A DNA stretch of 64,000 nucleotides from Amorphoplanes friuliensis DSM 7358 (GTDB lineage: Bacteria; Actinomycetota; Actinomycetes; Mycobacteriales; Micromonosporaceae), in NCBI RefSeq assembly GCF_000494755.1, contig NC_022657.1, positions 4,812,001-4,876,000 of the forward strand. The letters run 5' to 3'. Both the position numbers and the translations under genes were made by a program. This document shows, piece after piece, positions 48,894 to 57,937 of the stretch; position 1 is the first letter of the stretch; the number at the start of each line of letters is the position of its first letter. The notes under the pieces are model-generated. The model was not told the DNA's origin. It did no database searches and saw only the letters and a list, made by a program, of their open reading frames with translations.

Positions 48894-49901
48894 TCACCGG
48901 TGGGGAGCCGCGCAGCTGTCCCGTTCGACGATGGTCGGAGGCAGCAGGCGGGTCTGCGGGGTCCTCCGGCCGTCGAGCAGGTTCATCGCCGTCTCGACCG
49001 CCAGCGTGCCGACGTCGTGGGCGGGGATGTCAGCCGAGGTGAGCCGGACCGGCAGGCCGACCGCCACGTCGCGGGGGCAGACCGCCACGATCGACAGGTC
49101 TTCCGGCACGCGGCGCCCACTGGCACGGAGTTCCCCCAGCAGTGGGAGCAGGGCTTCCTCGTTGTGGACCACCAGCGCCGTGGTCCCGGGCAGCTCGGCG
49201 TCGATCTGGGCCAGACATTCGCGAACACCCTCGGCGCCCGGCTCGCACGGGTGGGCGACGGTCGAGAGGCCCAGGTCGGTGGCCGCCTCGGTGAAACCGC
49301 TCAGGAAGCGCGGGGCGTAGGTCGTGCCGCGCTCGTAGACGGCGGGTGACGGTCCGACCAGGGCGATGCGGCGGTGACCGTGCCCGGCCAGATGGCTCAG
49401 GCACTCGGCGGCGGTCGCGGCGAAGTCCAGGTCGACACACGCTATCCCGGCGGCGTCGTCGGGCAGGCCGATGAGCACCGACGGCTGCTTGAGGCGTCCC
49501 AGCGCGGGGATGCGGACGTCGTCGCGTTCGACGTCCATCACGATCAGCGCGTCGACCATCGTGGCGCCGGCGACCCGTTCCAGGCCGGCGGTGCCCTCGT
49601 CCTTGGTGAGCAGCAGGACGTCGTGGTTGTAGGTGCGGGCTGCGGTCACCACCGCGGTCACGAACTGCATGATGACCGGGACGCTGACGTCCACGCGCAG
49701 CGGCACGACCAGGGCGAGCACGCTGGTCTTGCTGCTGGCCAGGGCCCGGGCCCCGGCGTGGGGGTGGTAGCCGAGCTCGGCGATCGCCGCCTTGACCCGC
49801 GCCTGCGTCTCGGCGGAGATCGGCCGGCGACCGCTGAGGACGTAGGAGACCGTGCTCATCGAGACACCCGCCGCGCGGGCGACGTCGCTGATCGTCGGCA
49901 T
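48894..49901 (-). CDS. LacI family transcriptional regulator
   Basis: A 335-residue regulator: DNA-binding helix-turn-helix TISDVARAAGVSMSTVSYVL, hinge helix ARALASSKTSVLALVVP, then a periplasmic-binding effector domain with LSHLAGHGHRRIALVGP. It starts at the ATG at 49901. It is the nearest LacI-type protein to the TCGAAGCGCTTCGA operators at 47193-47232 and likely controls the sugar ABC/alpha-xylosidase operon, although two unrelated genes lie between. Confidence 0.9.
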   Translation of the reverse strand: MPTISDVARAAGVSMSTVSYVLSGRRPISAETQARVKAAIAELGYHPHAGARALASSKTSVLALVVPLRVDVSVPVIMQFVTAVVTAARTYNHDVLLLTKDEGTAGLERVAGATMVDALIVMDVERDDVRIPALGRLKQPSVLIGLPDDAAGIACVDLDFAATAAECLSHLAGHGHRRIALVGPSPAVYERGTTYAPRFLSGFTEAATDLGLSTVAHPCEPGAEGVRECLAQIDAELPGTTALVVHNEEALLPLLGELRASGRRVPEDLSIVAVCPRDVAVGLPVRLTSADIPAHDVGTLAVETAMNLLDGRRTPQTRLLPPTIVERDSCAAPHR

Positions 49902-49982
49902 CGCCCCTCCCCCGGCCGGGACTCGTGCGGGACGGGCTCCCGCGGTCCTGGTCAGCCGATCCTACTGACCGTCACCACCTGG

Positions 49983-50780
49983 TCAGCGCACCGGCCGCGC
50001 CTGCGTGGCGAGGCCGCGGACGGCCCAGGCCCGGGCGGTGAGCCGGATCGAACCGTCGTCGGCCCGCGGCAGGCGTTCCCGCAGGAGCCCGGCCAGCGCC
50101 CCGCGCCGCTCCTCGCTCAGCGACGCCACATATCCGGGCGCGGTGCCCTGCCCGCCGAGGAACGGCTGCCAGTAGTCGTCGAAGCCGGTGAACACGGTCG
50201 GCACGTCGATCGCGCGCGTCTCGACGCCGGTCAGCCCGGCCGCCGTCCACAGCTCGGCGAGCGGGCCGGGCCGGCACAGGGTGAAGCGGCTGCCTTCGTC
50301 GAAGGCGCTCGCTGCCGGGTCGAGCGTGGTCGCGGCGTCCCAGAAGTGCCGCATCATGACCATGCCGTCGGCGTAGTCCCACACGTAGGCCGCCACTGTC
50401 CCGCCGGGCGCGGCCACCCGGGCGAACTCGGCCGCCGCCCGCGCCGGGACACCGACGAAGTTCAGGGTCAGACCGCTGACGACCACCTCGGCCCGGCCGC
50501 CCTCGATGGGCAGGGCCGCGGCGTCCCCGGCCACCAGATCCGCTTCCGGTACGCGCGCCCGCGCCGTCGCCAGGAACCCCGTCGACCGGTCGACACCGGT
50601 GAGCCGGGCCGGAGCCACCGCGAGCGCTGCCGCCAGCAGGGCGCCCGTCCCGCAGCCGACGTCGAGCCAGGTGCGGCCCGCGGGCACACCGAGCCACGTC
50701 ACGAACTCGCGCGCGACCCGGCGGCTCCACCGGCCGACGTACGCCTCGTAATTGTCCCCGACCTGCCAGACCTGACCCAC
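49983..50780 (-). CDS. Class I SAM-dependent methyltransferase
   Basis: A 265-residue methyltransferase of the Methyltransf_11 type. Motif I is TWLDVGCGTGALLAAALA at about residues 37-54, the acidic loop after strand 2 is TGVDRSTGFL, and VVSGLTLNFVGVPARAAAEFARVAAPGGTVAAYVWDYADG covers motifs II-III. It starts at GTG 50780. The substrate is unknown. It is divergent from the CBM2-like gene at 50836 and follows the LacI gene on the same strand after an 81-bp gap with CTGACC/GGTCAG repeats. Confidence 0.88.
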   Translation of the reverse strand: MGQVWQVGDNYEAYVGRWSRRVAREFVTWLGVPAGRTWLDVGCGTGALLAAALAVAPARLTGVDRSTGFLATARARVPEADLVAGDAAALPIEGGRAEVVVSGLTLNFVGVPARAAAEFARVAAPGGTVAAYVWDYADGMVMMRHFWDAATTLDPAASAFDEGSRFTLCRPGPLAELWTAAGLTGVETRAIDVPTVFTGFDDYWQPFLGGQGTAPGYVASLSEERRGALAGLLRERLPRADDGSIRLTARAWAVRGLATQARPVR

Positions 50781-50835
50781 AGGCCGATCCTAGGGGTTCC
50801 GCCCGGCAGTCCGATGTCGATAGTGTTCTCGCGCC

Positions 50836-51477
50836 ATGGTGCCTTTCCGGGAAGACCGGCCCGCCGTTCGCGAGCTGCTGCCGTGGGTGCCGACGCTGCT
50901 CGCGATCTGTGCGCTGATCGCCCTGCTGATCGTCACGGCCACCCGGTTCTCGTCGTCGCCCGAGGCTGCACCGCCGCCGCCCGCGCCGACCTTTCTCCCT
51001 GTGCCGCCGCTCGGGCTGACGCCGGGCACGGAAGCGCCGGTGCCGATCCTGACCACGACGACGCCGAACCCACCGTCACCCGCACGATCCCGGCCGAGGA
51101 CCACCGCGGCGACCGACGCCCCGGCGACCAATCCGCCGCGATCACCCACGCCACCCGACGTGACCGGCCGTTACCGGGTGGTCGACTCGTTCCCGGACGG
51201 GTTCATCGGTGAGGTGCTCGTCCGCAACACCTCGGGGCGCGATCGGGACTGGCGGGTCGAGCTGCGCTTTCCGGACGATGGTGGCGACCTGGTGACTTCC
51301 TGGGTCGAATCGGCCCCTCAGGCGACGCTGAGCCGGGCAGGCGACCGGTTCGTCTGGAGCTCGGGGGTTCCGGTCGCCGCCCGCGGCAGCGTCGCCCTGC
51401 GCTTCCAGTTCTCCGGCACCCGCGACCGGCCGGCCTCGTGCACGGTCAACCGCACCGCCTGCACCGGCACGCAGTGA
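50836..51477 (+). CDS. Membrane-anchored protein with CBM2-like domain
   Basis: A 213-residue protein. A short cytoplasmic tail is followed by one helix (VPTLLAICALIALLIVTATRF, about 18-38). A Pro/Thr/Ala-rich linker of about 70 residues follows. The C-terminal domain of about 100 residues reads SFPDGFIGEVLVRNTSGRDR, DWRVELRF, GDRFVWSSGVPVAARGSVALRFQF and a Cys pair at the end (ASCTVNRTAC). This resembles family 2 carbohydrate-binding modules. It is probably exposed on the cell surface. Only some of the usual CBM2 surface aromatic residues are present, so cellulose binding is uncertain. Confidence 0.72.
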   Translation: MVPFREDRPAVRELLPWVPTLLAICALIALLIVTATRFSSSPEAAPPPPAPTFLPVPPLGLTPGTEAPVPILTTTTPNPPSPARSRPRTTAATDAPATNPPRSPTPPDVTGRYRVVDSFPDGFIGEVLVRNTSGRDRDWRVELRFPDDGGDLVTSWVESAPQATLSRAGDRFVWSSGVPVAARGSVALRFQFSGTRDRPASCTVNRTACTGTQ

Positions 51478-51536
51478 TCCACACCTCATCGCGCTGAACT
51501 GCATCCATCGGCGCCGGGGCGGCCGAACCCTCAGGT

Positions 51537-53495
51537 ATGCGCCTCACGTCGTCCGCGGTCCCTCAGTCCTCGATCCTGGCGGAGATCGTGGGTGACAACC
51601 GCCTCACCGACCCCGCAGTCCTCATCCGTGCGGCCGGCGGAACCGACGATCTGACGGCGATCGCGGCGGTGCACGCCCTGAGCGCGGCCGACCCGGAAAT
51701 CTCGGGTCCGGTGCTGGCCGGGTTGCTGTCGAGCCCCCGCGCCGTTCTCCGCGAGCACGCCTCCTGGGCGCTGATGTCGCTGCCCGCGCGTGAGGACGCC
51801 CTCGACGACCTGGTGGCCGCGGTCGTCGCGGGCGGTTTCGGCGGGATGCTGGCCCAGCGCACCCTCGCCGGCTGGGGCACCGGCGCCGACGCTCTGATCA
51901 CCGCCTGGCACGACGCACCGGACGCCGAGGTCCGCGCCCGGATCGTGGAGACGCTCGGCATCACCGCCGGTGCGGTTGCCGCGCGGGCCGTCGACGCCGT
52001 CGCCTCCGACGCGGACGAGGACCCGCGGGTGCGGATCGCGGCCGTCGCCGCGCTCGGCGACCGGACCGGCGACCCCACGGCCCTGGAGATCATCAGCGGC
52101 TTGATCAGCGAAGACGGCGAGCTGGGGGCGGTGGCCCGGCTGGCTGCCGCCGATCTCGCGGGCGACGCTGCACCCGTACGCGATCAGGGGCTGACCGTCG
52201 CCCAGCTGTTCCTGCACGCCGACCTGGACCCCCAGCTGAGCCGGGCCGGCGCCGGTGACACGGGCGGGATCGCGACGCTGCTGGTCCGTCTGGGCGGCGC
52301 GCTGGTCGCCGAACGCGGCATCGGGCGTGTCCTGACGATGTCGCGGGGCACCGCGGAGTCCGCCCTGACGGCCCTGCGCCCCTTCGAGGGCCATCAGCTG
52401 GCCGCTGTGCCGCTGCTCAGGCCGGCCGGCAGCGCCGCGGAGGCGTGGCCCGCCTGGGCTGCGGCCCGCCGCGGCATCCGCCGTCTGCTGCGCGCCCACT
52501 CCGTCGACCTGCTGCACCTCCGAATGGCCGACGTCGGCAGCCTGGCCGCGGCGGAGGCCGCCTCCGAGCTCGGCATCCCGATCGTCTTCACCCTCGCTCC
52601 GGACCCGCACGGCGCGATCGAGTTCCTGCCCCGGGAGGACTTCGGGGCGGCCGATCAGCGCGAGCACCTGTTCTTCCGGGCCCGGCTGGTGCGGCGGCTG
52701 ACCGCGGACGCCGCCCACGTGGCGCTCTTCCCGCGAGCGCGGCTGCATGACGACCTGCTGCGGCTGACCGGCACCGACATCGCGGCCGACCCGGACCGCT
52801 TCACCGTGGTACCGGAAGGCATCGACCTGACGGTCACCGAGGCCGCGGCCGGCGCGACCGTGGCGCTGGACCTGCCACCGGCACGGCGTGGCCTGCCGCT
52901 CGCGCTCAGCGTCGGACGGCTGCACCGGGTCAAGGGCATGGCGACCCTGGTCGAGGTCTGGGCGAGCGACCCCGGGCTGTGGCAGCGCTGCAACCTGGTG
53001 ATCCTCGGCGGCGACCTGGCGAACCCGTCGGCCGACGAACGCGGCCAGCTGGACCTCATCGCCGACGTGCTGCGCCGCCACCCCGAGGCGGCCAACGGGC
53101 TTGTCATGCCGGGTCACCAGCAGCACGACGTGGTCGCCCGCTGGCTGGCGAGCGCCGGGCCGGGTTCGGTCTACGTGTGTGCCAGCCTCAAGGAGGAGTT
53201 CGGGCTCGCCCTGCTCGAGGCGCTCGCCGCCGGGCTGGTCGTGGTGGGGCCGGACGCGGGCGGGCCACCGGCGTACGTCGACCAGGGGCGTACCGGGCTG
53301 CTCACCGACACGACCCGTCCGGCGGAACTCGCCCGGGCTTTCCGTGGTGCACTGGACCTTGCGGCCGGAGAAGGACAGGCTGCCCGGGCGGCCTTCGCCC
53401 GGGAGCGGGTCCGCGCCGGTTTCACCGTGCAGGCGATGGCCGCCACACTGGGCAAGATCTACACCACCGTCACGAAGGAGGTCGACCGGCCGTGA
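51537..53495 (+). CDS. HEAT-repeat / GT4 glycosyltransferase fusion
   Basis: A 652-residue protein. Residues 1-210 are helical HEAT-like repeats (for example DDLTAIAAVHALSAADPEISGPVLAGLL and EVRARIVETLGITAGAVAARAV). The rest is a GT-B glycosyltransferase of family 4: a first Rossmann half with HQLAAVPLLRPAGS and RLTADAAHVALFPR, then PLALSVGRLHRVKGMATLVEVW and the signature EEFGLALLEALAAGLVVVGPDAGG, the EX7E motif. It overlaps the GT1 gene by GTGA. It probably transfers a sugar from an NDP-sugar to a secondary metabolite or lipid. HEAT fusions are uncommon. Confidence 0.82.
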   Translation: MRLTSSAVPQSSILAEIVGDNRLTDPAVLIRAAGGTDDLTAIAAVHALSAADPEISGPVLAGLLSSPRAVLREHASWALMSLPAREDALDDLVAAVVAGGFGGMLAQRTLAGWGTGADALITAWHDAPDAEVRARIVETLGITAGAVAARAVDAVASDADEDPRVRIAAVAALGDRTGDPTALEIISGLISEDGELGAVARLAAADLAGDAAPVRDQGLTVAQLFLHADLDPQLSRAGAGDTGGIATLLVRLGGALVAERGIGRVLTMSRGTAESALTALRPFEGHQLAAVPLLRPAGSAAEAWPAWAAARRGIRRLLRAHSVDLLHLRMADVGSLAAAEAASELGIPIVFTLAPDPHGAIEFLPREDFGAADQREHLFFRARLVRRLTADAAHVALFPRARLHDDLLRLTGTDIAADPDRFTVVPEGIDLTVTEAAAGATVALDLPPARRGLPLALSVGRLHRVKGMATLVEVWASDPGLWQRCNLVILGGDLANPSADERGQLDLIADVLRRHPEAANGLVMPGHQQHDVVARWLASAGPGSVYVCASLKEEFGLALLEALAAGLVVVGPDAGGPPAYVDQGRTGLLTDTTRPAELARAFRGALDLAAGEGQAARAAFARERVRAGFTVQAMAATLGKIYTTVTKEVDRP

Positions 53496-54757
53496 CCCTC
53501 CTCGTCATCAGCCCCGACTACGCCTCGCACCTGCTGCCGCTCGCGACCCTGGCCACCGCCTGGCGCGACGCCGGGGAACGTGTGGTCGTGGCGACCGGCC
53601 CGGCCACCGCGCCGATCGTCACGTCGTTCGGCTACGAGCGGACCGACCTGTCGCTGGGCCGCAACTCCAACGCGGGTGTGATCCAGCCCGAGGACGACGC
53701 CCTGCGCGGCTTTTTCGCCGCGACCCGGCGCGGGCTGGTGGAGACGCTGCTCCACCAGGCCCGGGCCCGCCGCTCGGACCTGCTGTGGGACCCGGTCGGC
53801 CGCGCCCACGCGGTGCTGAAGGCCGTCGAGGAGGTCAAGCCGGACCGGATCATCGTCGACCACCTCGCGTTCAGTGCCCGGCTGGGCCTGACGGCGTTCG
53901 ACGTACCGCACGCTGACGTTGTGCTCGGCCACCCGTCGGCGCTGCCGGTCGGGGGTGAGGTCTACGGCTATCCGACCGACTGGCCGGCGGCGTTCGATCC
54001 CTCGCCGATGGCCCTCGCCCGCCTGCACCAGGTGTGCCGCGACGTCCGCGACGCGTTCACCCAGGAGTGGAACGCCGCCCTGCGGGTGCTGTCCCCCTCG
54101 GCCAAGCCGAGCGACGACGCCCTGGCCGCGCACGGCGCGCCGCTGCTGCTCAACTATCCGGAGGCCCTGCACGATCCGGCCCGGACCACGCTGCTGCCAC
54201 CGCACGCCTTCCTCGGCTCGGCCGTGCGCACCGAGACGGTCCCGGCCGACATCGCGACGTGGCTCGACGCGGACGACCGGCCGCTGGTCTACGTGAGCTT
54301 CGGCAGCTTCCTGTCGGCCCGCGGAGACGTCCTGGCCAAGGTGCTCGTCGGCCTGCGGTCGCTGGACGTCCGGGTGGCCGTCGCGACCGGCTCGGCGCGG
54401 GCCCTGCCCGCCCTGCCGGACACCTGGCTGGCCCGGACACACCTGCCGCAGACGGCGCTGCTGGCCCGCGCCGCGCTGGCCGTCACCCACGGTGGCAACA
54501 ACAGTGTCACCGAGGCGCTGACCAGCGGGGTGCCGATGCTCGTCCTGCCGTTCTCGACCGATCAGTTCGCGGGTGCGGCCTCGGTCGAGGCCAGCGGGAC
54601 CGGCGCGGCCCTGGACCCCAACAAGGTGACGCCGATCGCCATCGCCGACGCCGTGCGGGAGCTCCTGGCCGGGAGCTCGCCCGCCGTCACCGCCGAGCTC
54701 GGCGAGCAGCTGCGTGCCAAGCCGGGCCCGCTGCTGGCCCGGGCGGCGCTCATCTGA
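53492..54757 (+). CDS. GT1-family (MGT-like) glycosyltransferase
   Basis: A protein of 421 residues starting at GTG 53492 (GTGA overlap). Its N-terminal half is SPDYASHLLPLATLATAWRDAGERVVV, typical of natural-product and macrolide-type GTs. The donor-binding half has LVYVSFGSFLS and the signature ARAALAVTHGGNNSVTEALTSGVPMLVLPFSTDQ. The His in THGGNN fits the nucleotide-sugar contact. It acts with the HEAT/GT4 protein, perhaps on the same acceptor. Its last 8 bases overlap the end of the converging Gfo/Idh gene. Confidence 0.87.
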   Translation: MTLLVISPDYASHLLPLATLATAWRDAGERVVVATGPATAPIVTSFGYERTDLSLGRNSNAGVIQPEDDALRGFFAATRRGLVETLLHQARARRSDLLWDPVGRAHAVLKAVEEVKPDRIIVDHLAFSARLGLTAFDVPHADVVLGHPSALPVGGEVYGYPTDWPAAFDPSPMALARLHQVCRDVRDAFTQEWNAALRVLSPSAKPSDDALAAHGAPLLLNYPEALHDPARTTLLPPHAFLGSAVRTETVPADIATWLDADDRPLVYVSFGSFLSARGDVLAKVLVGLRSLDVRVAVATGSARALPALPDTWLARTHLPQTALLARAALAVTHGGNNSVTEALTSGVPMLVLPFSTDQFAGAASVEASGTGAALDPNKVTPIAIADAVRELLAGSSPAVTAELGEQLRAKPGPLLARAALI

Positions 54758-56012
54758 GCAGGGAACCGTCGGGTGCCAGGCGCACGACCTCGCCGGTGCG
54801 GCGGGCGTGCTCGGCGGCCCAGACCACGCGGTGGGTGGCCAGGCTCTGCGTCGCGTCCGACGAGACCAGGGACGGGTCACCCGCGGCGACCGCGGCCAGG
54901 AACGCCTCGGTCAGGCCCTCGTCGCCGCCACCGTGGCCGTCCGACGCCGACGGGCCGCCGGCCCCGACCTCCAGGACCTCCTCGGCACCGGTACGGAAGT
55001 CGACGTAGCGCAGGCGTTCACCGTCGCCGTCGAGGAAGCCGTGCGTACCCATCAGGCGGGTGCGGCGGTGCTCCATCGGCGTGAACGCGCTCATCGTGAA
55101 CGAGCAGGTGGCGCCGTCCGGGAACTCCATGCTGACCACCTGGTGGTCGACGACGTCGTTGCCGGCGTCGTAGACGCACCGGCCGTACGGGCCGGTGCGC
55201 AACGCCTCCAGCACGGCCTCCTCCGTGGCGACGGGAGTGACCGCGCCGAGCGGCCAGAAGTGCTGCTCCTCGTCGGCCAGGGCGTTGAGGTAGAGGCGCT
55301 TCGCGGAGTACGGGCAGGTGGTCTCGACCGGGCAGTCCAGGCACCGGTCCGCCGCGCCGTCGGGGCGTTCGGAGGGCCGGAAGTGCGTGAGGCTGCCGAA
55401 CGAGCTGATCCGCGCCGGCACGGCTCCGATGACGTGGACCAGCCAGTCGATGTCGTGGCAGGACTTGGTCAGCAGCATCGGGCCGGACTCCTGCTCGCGG
55501 CTCCAGTTCCCGCGGACGAACGAGTGCGCGTGATGCCACCAGCCGACCGGTTCCAGGTGCTCCACGCTGATCAGGCGCCCGATGCGGCCCTCCGCCAGCG
55601 CCTGCTTGAGCAGCCGCGTGTAGGGCGTGTACCGCAGCACGTGGCAGACGGCGAAGATGACACCGTGCTGCTGCGCCGCGGCCGCAATCTCGGTCGCCTC
55701 GGCGTCGGTCGGCGCCATCGGCTTCTCGAGGAGGATGTGGTAGCCGAGCCCGGCCAGCCGGATCGCCGGGTCGTGGTGCATGCGGTCCTGGGTGGCGACC
55801 ACCGCGGCGTCCGCGAGCCGGTCCGCGGCGGCCAGTCCGGCCCAGTCGGCGAAGACCTGCGCGGCCGGGATGCCGAACTCCTGCGCCGCGGCCGTCCGGC
55901 GCCGGGGATCGGGCTCGGCGACCGCCACGACACGGCCCGAGCCGGTGGCAACCGCGTGCCGTGCGTACGTGAGGCCCCGGAGACCGGCCCCGACCAGAGC
56001 GAGGGTGACCAT
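54750..56012 (-). CDS. Gfo/Idh/MocA-family oxidoreductase with a Cys-rich insert
   Basis: A 420-residue NAD(P)-dependent sugar or inositol dehydrogenase. The nucleotide motif is LALVGAGLRGLTYARHAV, and the catalytic Lys region is ILLEKPMAPTDAEA. DIDWLVHVIG gives the second family motif. An unusual Cys cluster lies mid-protein (RCLDCPVETTCPYSAKR, around residue 235), possibly a metal or Fe-S site. The ATG at 56012 adjoins the aldolase stop. It is the last gene of a four-gene minus-strand set (GH114, PfkB kinase, aldolase, this gene). Confidence 0.86.
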   Translation of the reverse strand: MVTLALVGAGLRGLTYARHAVATGSGRVVAVAEPDPRRRTAAAQEFGIPAAQVFADWAGLAAADRLADAAVVATQDRMHHDPAIRLAGLGYHILLEKPMAPTDAEATEIAAAAQQHGVIFAVCHVLRYTPYTRLLKQALAEGRIGRLISVEHLEPVGWWHHAHSFVRGNWSREQESGPMLLTKSCHDIDWLVHVIGAVPARISSFGSLTHFRPSERPDGAADRCLDCPVETTCPYSAKRLYLNALADEEQHFWPLGAVTPVATEEAVLEALRTGPYGRCVYDAGNDVVDHQVVSMEFPDGATCSFTMSAFTPMEHRRTRLMGTHGFLDGDGERLRYVDFRTGAEEVLEVGAGGPSASDGHGGGDEGLTEAFLAAVAAGDPSLVSSDATQSLATHRVVWAAEHARRTGEVVRLAPDGSLLR

Positions 56013-56013
56013 G

Positions 56014-56865
56014 TCAGCCGGCCACCACGGTCGGCGTGGCGAGCAGCCGCAGCGCCGCGGCGACCGTGCCCGCCATCGCGGTCCGGGCCGACGCCAGGTA
56101 GCGCCGCGGGTCGACCAGCGCGGCATCGCCGTCCAGGGTGTCGCGGACCGCACCGGTGAACGCACTGTTGAGCGCCGTCCCGATGTTGATCTTCACCATG
56201 CCGGCGCGGATCGCTGCGACCAGCTCGTCGTCGGGCACACCGGACGAGCCGTGCAGGACCAGCGGCACCGGCACGGCCAGACGCAGCCGGCCGATCAGAT
56301 CGTGGTCCAGGCGTGCGGTCCGCGTGTGCATCGCGTGCGACGAACCCACCGCGACGGCCAGCGCGTCGACACCGGTTGCCGCGACGTACGCCGCTGCCTC
56401 CCCGGGATCCGTGCGTACGCCCGGAGCGTGCGCGCCGTCCTTGCCACCGACCGCGCCGAGCTCACTCTCCACCCACAGCCCGGTGGCGTGGCCGCGGCGT
56501 ACGGCAGCCGCGGTCGCCGCCACGTTCTCGGCGTACGGGCGGGTGGACGCGTCGTACATGACCGAGCCGAAGCCGTGCGCCGCCGCCTGGTCGAACAGGT
56601 CGTCGCTTTCCACGTGGTCGAGATGCAGGGCGACGGGCACGGTCGACGAGACGGCGATGGCCCGCGCCGCCGCGGCGATCGGTGCGAGCCGGCCGTGGTG
56701 GAAGCGCACCGCGTTCTCGCTGATCTGCAGGATCACGGGCAGGCCCGCCTCCTCCGCACCGGTCACGATCGCCTCGGCGTGCTCGACGGTGATCACGTTG
56801 AAGGCGCCTGCGCCGCCGCCCGCGGCGCGGGCGGCGGCGACGATCTCTCCGGTCGGGTTGAGCAT
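56014..56865 (-). CDS. Class II aldolase (fructose-bisphosphate/tagatose-bisphosphate type)
   Basis: A 283-residue zinc aldolase: AFNVITVEHAEAIV at the start, VALHLDHVESDDL (zinc and catalytic His-x-Asp-His), GSVMYDAST, HGSSGVPDDELVAAI (second zinc His) and VKINIGTALNSAFTGAV near the end. It splits or forms ketose 1,6-bisphosphates. The adjacent PfkB (FruK/LacC-like) kinase would supply the bisphosphate. Whether the sugar is fructose, tagatose or another cannot be told. Confidence 0.88.
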   Translation of the reverse strand: MLNPTGEIVAAARAAGGGAGAFNVITVEHAEAIVTGAEEAGLPVILQISENAVRFHHGRLAPIAAAARAIAVSSTVPVALHLDHVESDDLFDQAAAHGFGSVMYDASTRPYAENVAATAAAVRRGHATGLWVESELGAVGGKDGAHAPGVRTDPGEAAAYVAATGVDALAVAVGSSHAMHTRTARLDHDLIGRLRLAVPVPLVLHGSSGVPDDELVAAIRAGMVKINIGTALNSAFTGAVRDTLDGDAALVDPRRYLASARTAMAGTVAAALRLLATPTVVAG

Positions 56866-56876
56866 GGTGGTTCCTC

Positions 56877-57932
56877 TCAGGCAGCACTGACGCGTACGGC
56901 GGGCAGCAGGCGTCGGTAGGTCGCGGCGTCGACGGCACCGGCGACGGGAGCGGCAACGGCGGCGGCCGACAGGGCCACCGCGTCGGCGAGCAGGGCGGGC
57001 CAGGGCGTGCGGTCGCGCAGCCCCCGGGCGAGGGCGGCGACACAGGCGTCGCCGGCACCGGTCGGGTTTCCTTCGAGGCGCTCGGAGGGGACGCCGCGCC
57101 AGGCCTCGTCGACGGTCAGCGCGAGCAGCCCGTCCGGTCCCTGTGACACGACGACCGCCCTCGCCCCCAGCTCCAGGGCCCGCGCGGCGTCCGCGAGCTC
57201 ACGGCCGCCCCCGCGCGCCTCCAGCAGAGCCGGGCCGGCGTCGGCGTCCCGCGCCCCTGACGGGCCCGCGTCGGTCCCTGCACGACCGGGCGCGGCGTCC
57301 GCGAAGGTGCGGTCCCGGCCCGCGGTGATCGCGGCCCCGCCCGGGACCGATGCCGAGGCGAGGAGCGCCGACAGCTCGGTGGTGTTGGGTTTGGCCAGGT
57401 CGGGGCGGGCCGCCAGACCGTGCCGCAGCGCCTCACCGCTGGTGTCGAGGATCGAAGGCACGGCGTACTCGGCTGCGAGGTGGACGAGTGTGGCGTACGC
57501 GTCGACGGGGACGCCGGGCGGGAGGGAGCCGGAGAGGGCGACCACGTCGGCGGTGCCGAGCAGGTCGCGGAAGTGGGCGACGAAGGCCGCCCACTCCCCC
57601 GGCGTGACCTGGGGTCCGGGCTCCCAGAAGCCGGTCGCGTCGACGTCGTCGGCGACCGCGACCGTCCGGCGGGTCTCACCGGCGATGCGCACGAACGCGG
57701 CCGGCACCGCGTCACCGGCCAGCAGGGTGGTCACCCGGCCGCCGGTCGTGCCGCCCAGCAGGCCGGTCGCGAGGACCGGCTCGCCGAGCGCGTGCAGCAC
57801 GCCCGCCACGTTGAGTCCCTTGCCGCCGGGGCGTTCCGCGACCTGCGAGACGCGGTGGGTGCCGTGCGGGACCAGCGTGCCGACCCGGTAGGTCAGATCG
57901 AGCGCCGGGTTCAGGGTCACCGTGACGATCAT
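56877..57932 (-). CDS. PfkB 1-phosphofructokinase/tagatose-6-phosphate kinase-like
   Basis: A 351-residue kinase of the FruK/LacC/PfkB group: LNPALDLTYRV at the start, ERPGGKGLNVAGVLHALG (sugar-phosphate binding Gly-rich segment), LSGSLPPGVP, KPNTTEL and the catalytic GNPTGAGDA with Asp295. Compared with relatives, an Ala/Gly/Asp-rich insert of about 50 residues lies at about 192-242. It phosphorylates a ketose-phosphate for the aldolase encoded next. Confidence 0.86.
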   Translation of the reverse strand: MIVTVTLNPALDLTYRVGTLVPHGTHRVSQVAERPGGKGLNVAGVLHALGEPVLATGLLGGTTGGRVTTLLAGDAVPAAFVRIAGETRRTVAVADDVDATGFWEPGPQVTPGEWAAFVAHFRDLLGTADVVALSGSLPPGVPVDAYATLVHLAAEYAVPSILDTSGEALRHGLAARPDLAKPNTTELSALLASASVPGGAAITAGRDRTFADAAPGRAGTDAGPSGARDADAGPALLEARGGGRELADAARALELGARAVVVSQGPDGLLALTVDEAWRGVPSERLEGNPTGAGDACVAALARGLRDRTPWPALLADAVALSAAAVAAPVAGAVDAATYRRLLPAVRVSAA

Positions 57933-57937
57933 CGGGA

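Noticed and set aside
48859..49320. A plus-strand ORF starting at the mirrored ATG of the 37-bp palindrome
   Set aside because: It runs antisense to the LacI gene and turns into Ser/Arg/Pro-rich sequence. The start match is explained by the palindrome itself.
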